From: Gloeothece verrucosa PCC 7822
GTDB taxonomy: Bacteria > Cyanobacteriota > Cyanobacteriia > Cyanobacteriales > Microcystaceae
Assembly (NCBI RefSeq): GCF_000147335.1
Contig: NC_014501.1
Location: 4,952,501-5,016,500, forward strand
Direction: 5' to 3'
DNA: 64,000 bases
Made by a program: the position numbers and the translations under genes. The notes beneath the pieces were generated by a model. The model did not search any database. It had not been told where the DNA came from and saw nothing but the letters and a program-made list of their open reading frames with translations. Numbering within the stretch: the stretch's first letter is position 1; each line of letters begins with the position of its first letter. Shown here one piece after another: positions 62,661-64,000 of the stretch.

Positions 62661-64000
62661 TGGCAACTGATAAAGTGGGTGTTTGAGCCTCGTTAATTTC
62701 CTCAATTATCTGCAAAAATTCTCTTTCAAAACTCACTTGCGCTCGGTTGGTTTTGCCGCCAATATACAAACATTCGTTGGCTTGTAAAATCCAAATTTGG
62801 GAATGAGAGACATAACTCATCATCACTCCCAGCATTAATAAAGCAAAACCCGTATAAACAAATGGAATGCCAGGATCTGATTTAATTTGTAACCCTGTAC
62901 TGCCAATTAAATCTTTAACTTTTAAAGTCACTCCATTAATTTCTAAAGGAATACCCGGACGGACGGCACTGGTTAAATTTCCCTCTTTATCATAGACTAA
63001 CATGGTTCCCTGTAAGTCTTTTGCTAATAGAGAAACCCCTTCACTTAAATCGGGTTTCGTCGGTATCCAAGTTCCCCAAATTCGGGAGCTTCCCTTACTG
63101 GATAATTGAGCCATTGGCAATAGGAAAACCGGGCTATTATTAATCTGTACTGCTACCCCAGCAATTCCCCAATCTGTCTGATAAAAAGTCACTCCATCGT
63201 AGCGTAGAGGCTTATTGACATGAATAATTTTATGATCTAACTCAGCACCTTCTTTATCAACGACAGAAAGATCTGAATAAAACTGATCTACCTTTCCATC
63301 AGGAGTATAATCAATCCAAAAACGATTCACTTTTACCAACCAGTTTTTAGTTAGGGGAGAAGCCGCGACAAGACCTTTTTCGATAATATTTTTAATGCCA
63401 AAGGTTGCACCACTAGGAACCATTTCTTGGGCTAAAAATCCGCTTAATGCTCCCCAAATTGAGCCGGCTAAAATCACAATTATAGCCACATGAACAACTA
63501 TAGGGCCAATTTTGCCGATAATTCCTTTACGGGCATATATAGCCTGATTTTCTTGATAGATTTTATACCCTTTTTTTTCTAATTGAGCGATTAAAGAACT
63601 CGAAGACTCGGTTTTTAATTCTGTACTTAAGCTTAATTTTTGGAACTGACGAGGTTCTTGATAAAACTTCCAACGTTGAGCCACTTTCAAGGCCGGCAAT
63701 TGACGAGTAAAAGTACAAGCGATTAAACTGCTGCCAAATAGAACCAGCAACGATAAAAACCACCAGGTACTATAAACGTGATTCAGCCCTAAAATTAAAA
63801 TCCACTTCCAACTGAGGAAGCCAAATAAAGCCGGATCTTCTGGATAATTTTGTTGATAAAAAGCAACGCTTTCTCCCTGTTCTATGACTGTCCCACTAAT
63901 ACTAAATAGAGCAATGCTTAATAGTAAAATGATAGCCAGTCGTAAATCAGCAATAACGGCAATTAGGCGACGGAATAAACGGCGAGGTTTTAATAATTCA
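62644..64000 (-). CDS. ccs1: Cytochrome c biogenesis protein Ccs1/ResB (5' end outside window)
   Basis: The frame stays open to the window end, so the gene is truncated here by the window, not by mutation. Upstream of residue 1 of the internal Met frame it reads [20 protein letters not shown], then [20 protein letters not shown] and [21 protein letters not shown], the family's N-terminal helices. It has a large lumenal domain and a final helix ([20 protein letters not shown]). It works with CcsA in haem delivery to apocytochromes c in the thylakoid lumen. Confidence 0.93.
   Translation of the reverse strand, partial: ELLKPRRLFRRLIAVIADLRLAIILLLSIALFSISGTVIEQGESVAFYQQNYPEDPALFGFLSWKWILILGLNHVYSTWWFLSLLVLFGSSLIACTFTRQLPALKVAQRWKFYQEPRQFQKLSLSTELKTESSSSLIAQLEKKGYKIYQENQAIYARKGIIGKIGPIVVHVAIIVILAGSIWGALSGFLAQEMVPSGATFGIKNIIEKGLVAASPLTKNWLVKVNRFWIDYTPDGKVDQFYSDLSVVDKEGAELDHKIIHVNKPLRYDGVTFYQTDWGIAGVAVQINNSPVFLLPMAQLSSKGSSRIWGTWIPTKPDLSEGVSLLAKDLQGTMLVYDKEGNLTSAVRPGIPLEINGVTLKVKDLIGSTGLQIKSDPGIPFVYTGFALLMLGVMMSYVSHSQIWILQANECLYIGGKTNRAQVSFEREFLQIIEEINEAQTPTLSVANEIKN

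Overview
The window looks like chromosome of a low-GC unicellular cyanobacterium (Cyanothece/Gloeothece/Microcystis-like). The evidence is a Ccs1 cytochrome c maturation protein, a PAP/fibrillin protein, sulfiredoxin, two ComFB-domain proteins, PatA-like response regulators, two PEP-CTERM proteins and scattered GCGATCGC (HIP1) octamers. No species can be fixed from sequence alone.

Layout. (1) About 1-8480 is accessory DNA: a 562-aa protein built around in-frame palindromic repeats, a minimal tyrosine recombinase, and a co-directional cassette of eight unrecognised genes ending in a secreted GH19-like muramidase/chitinase. Its left end lies outside the window. (2) 8642-41266 is ordinary host chromosome: cysS, a complete TtAgo-like Argonaute, PEP-CTERM proteins, lipase, acyltransferase, succinate-semialdehyde dehydrogenase, an AAA protein, a polysaccharide polymerase-like membrane protein, proS, two comFB genes, a deacetylase-fold protein, radC, a carotenoid-isomerase-like oxidoreductase, prfC, an HTH-GrpE fusion, sulfiredoxin, two PatA-like regulators, a lone ABC ATPase, an EcsC protein, a REC-GGDEF cyclase behind a decayed hybrid kinase, a Nudix protein, fibrillin, moaC and tRNA-Arg(ACG). 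(3) About 41267-60340 is a complete 19-kb integrated element, bounded by the 3' end of tRNA-Arg (attL) and a copy of that end (attR). It has an integrase at the attR end, a Xre repressor, Bro-N, an SF1 helicase, a DUF3987 replication-type protein and a divergent cassette homologous to that of region 1. (4) 60345-64000 is host DNA again: a small protein, a Tat-exported beta-helix protein and the 3' part of ccs1.

The main result is the pair of diverged, syntenic cassettes (2510-8409 and 41404-49213). They share a large protein with a conserved C-terminal domain and a variable stalk, a ~270-aa protein, several small basic 107-125-aa proteins and a terminal cell-wall enzyme. In both, a perfect palindrome lies 70-72 nt upstream of the same small-protein gene, and long inverted repeats crowd the promoter region. 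Both cassettes sit beside integrases, and the complete one lies in an element organised like a temperate phage, yet I recognise no terminase, portal, capsid, tail or conjugation gene. I infer an undescribed mobile-element particle, structural or lysis module. Its true function cannot be decided from sequence alone.
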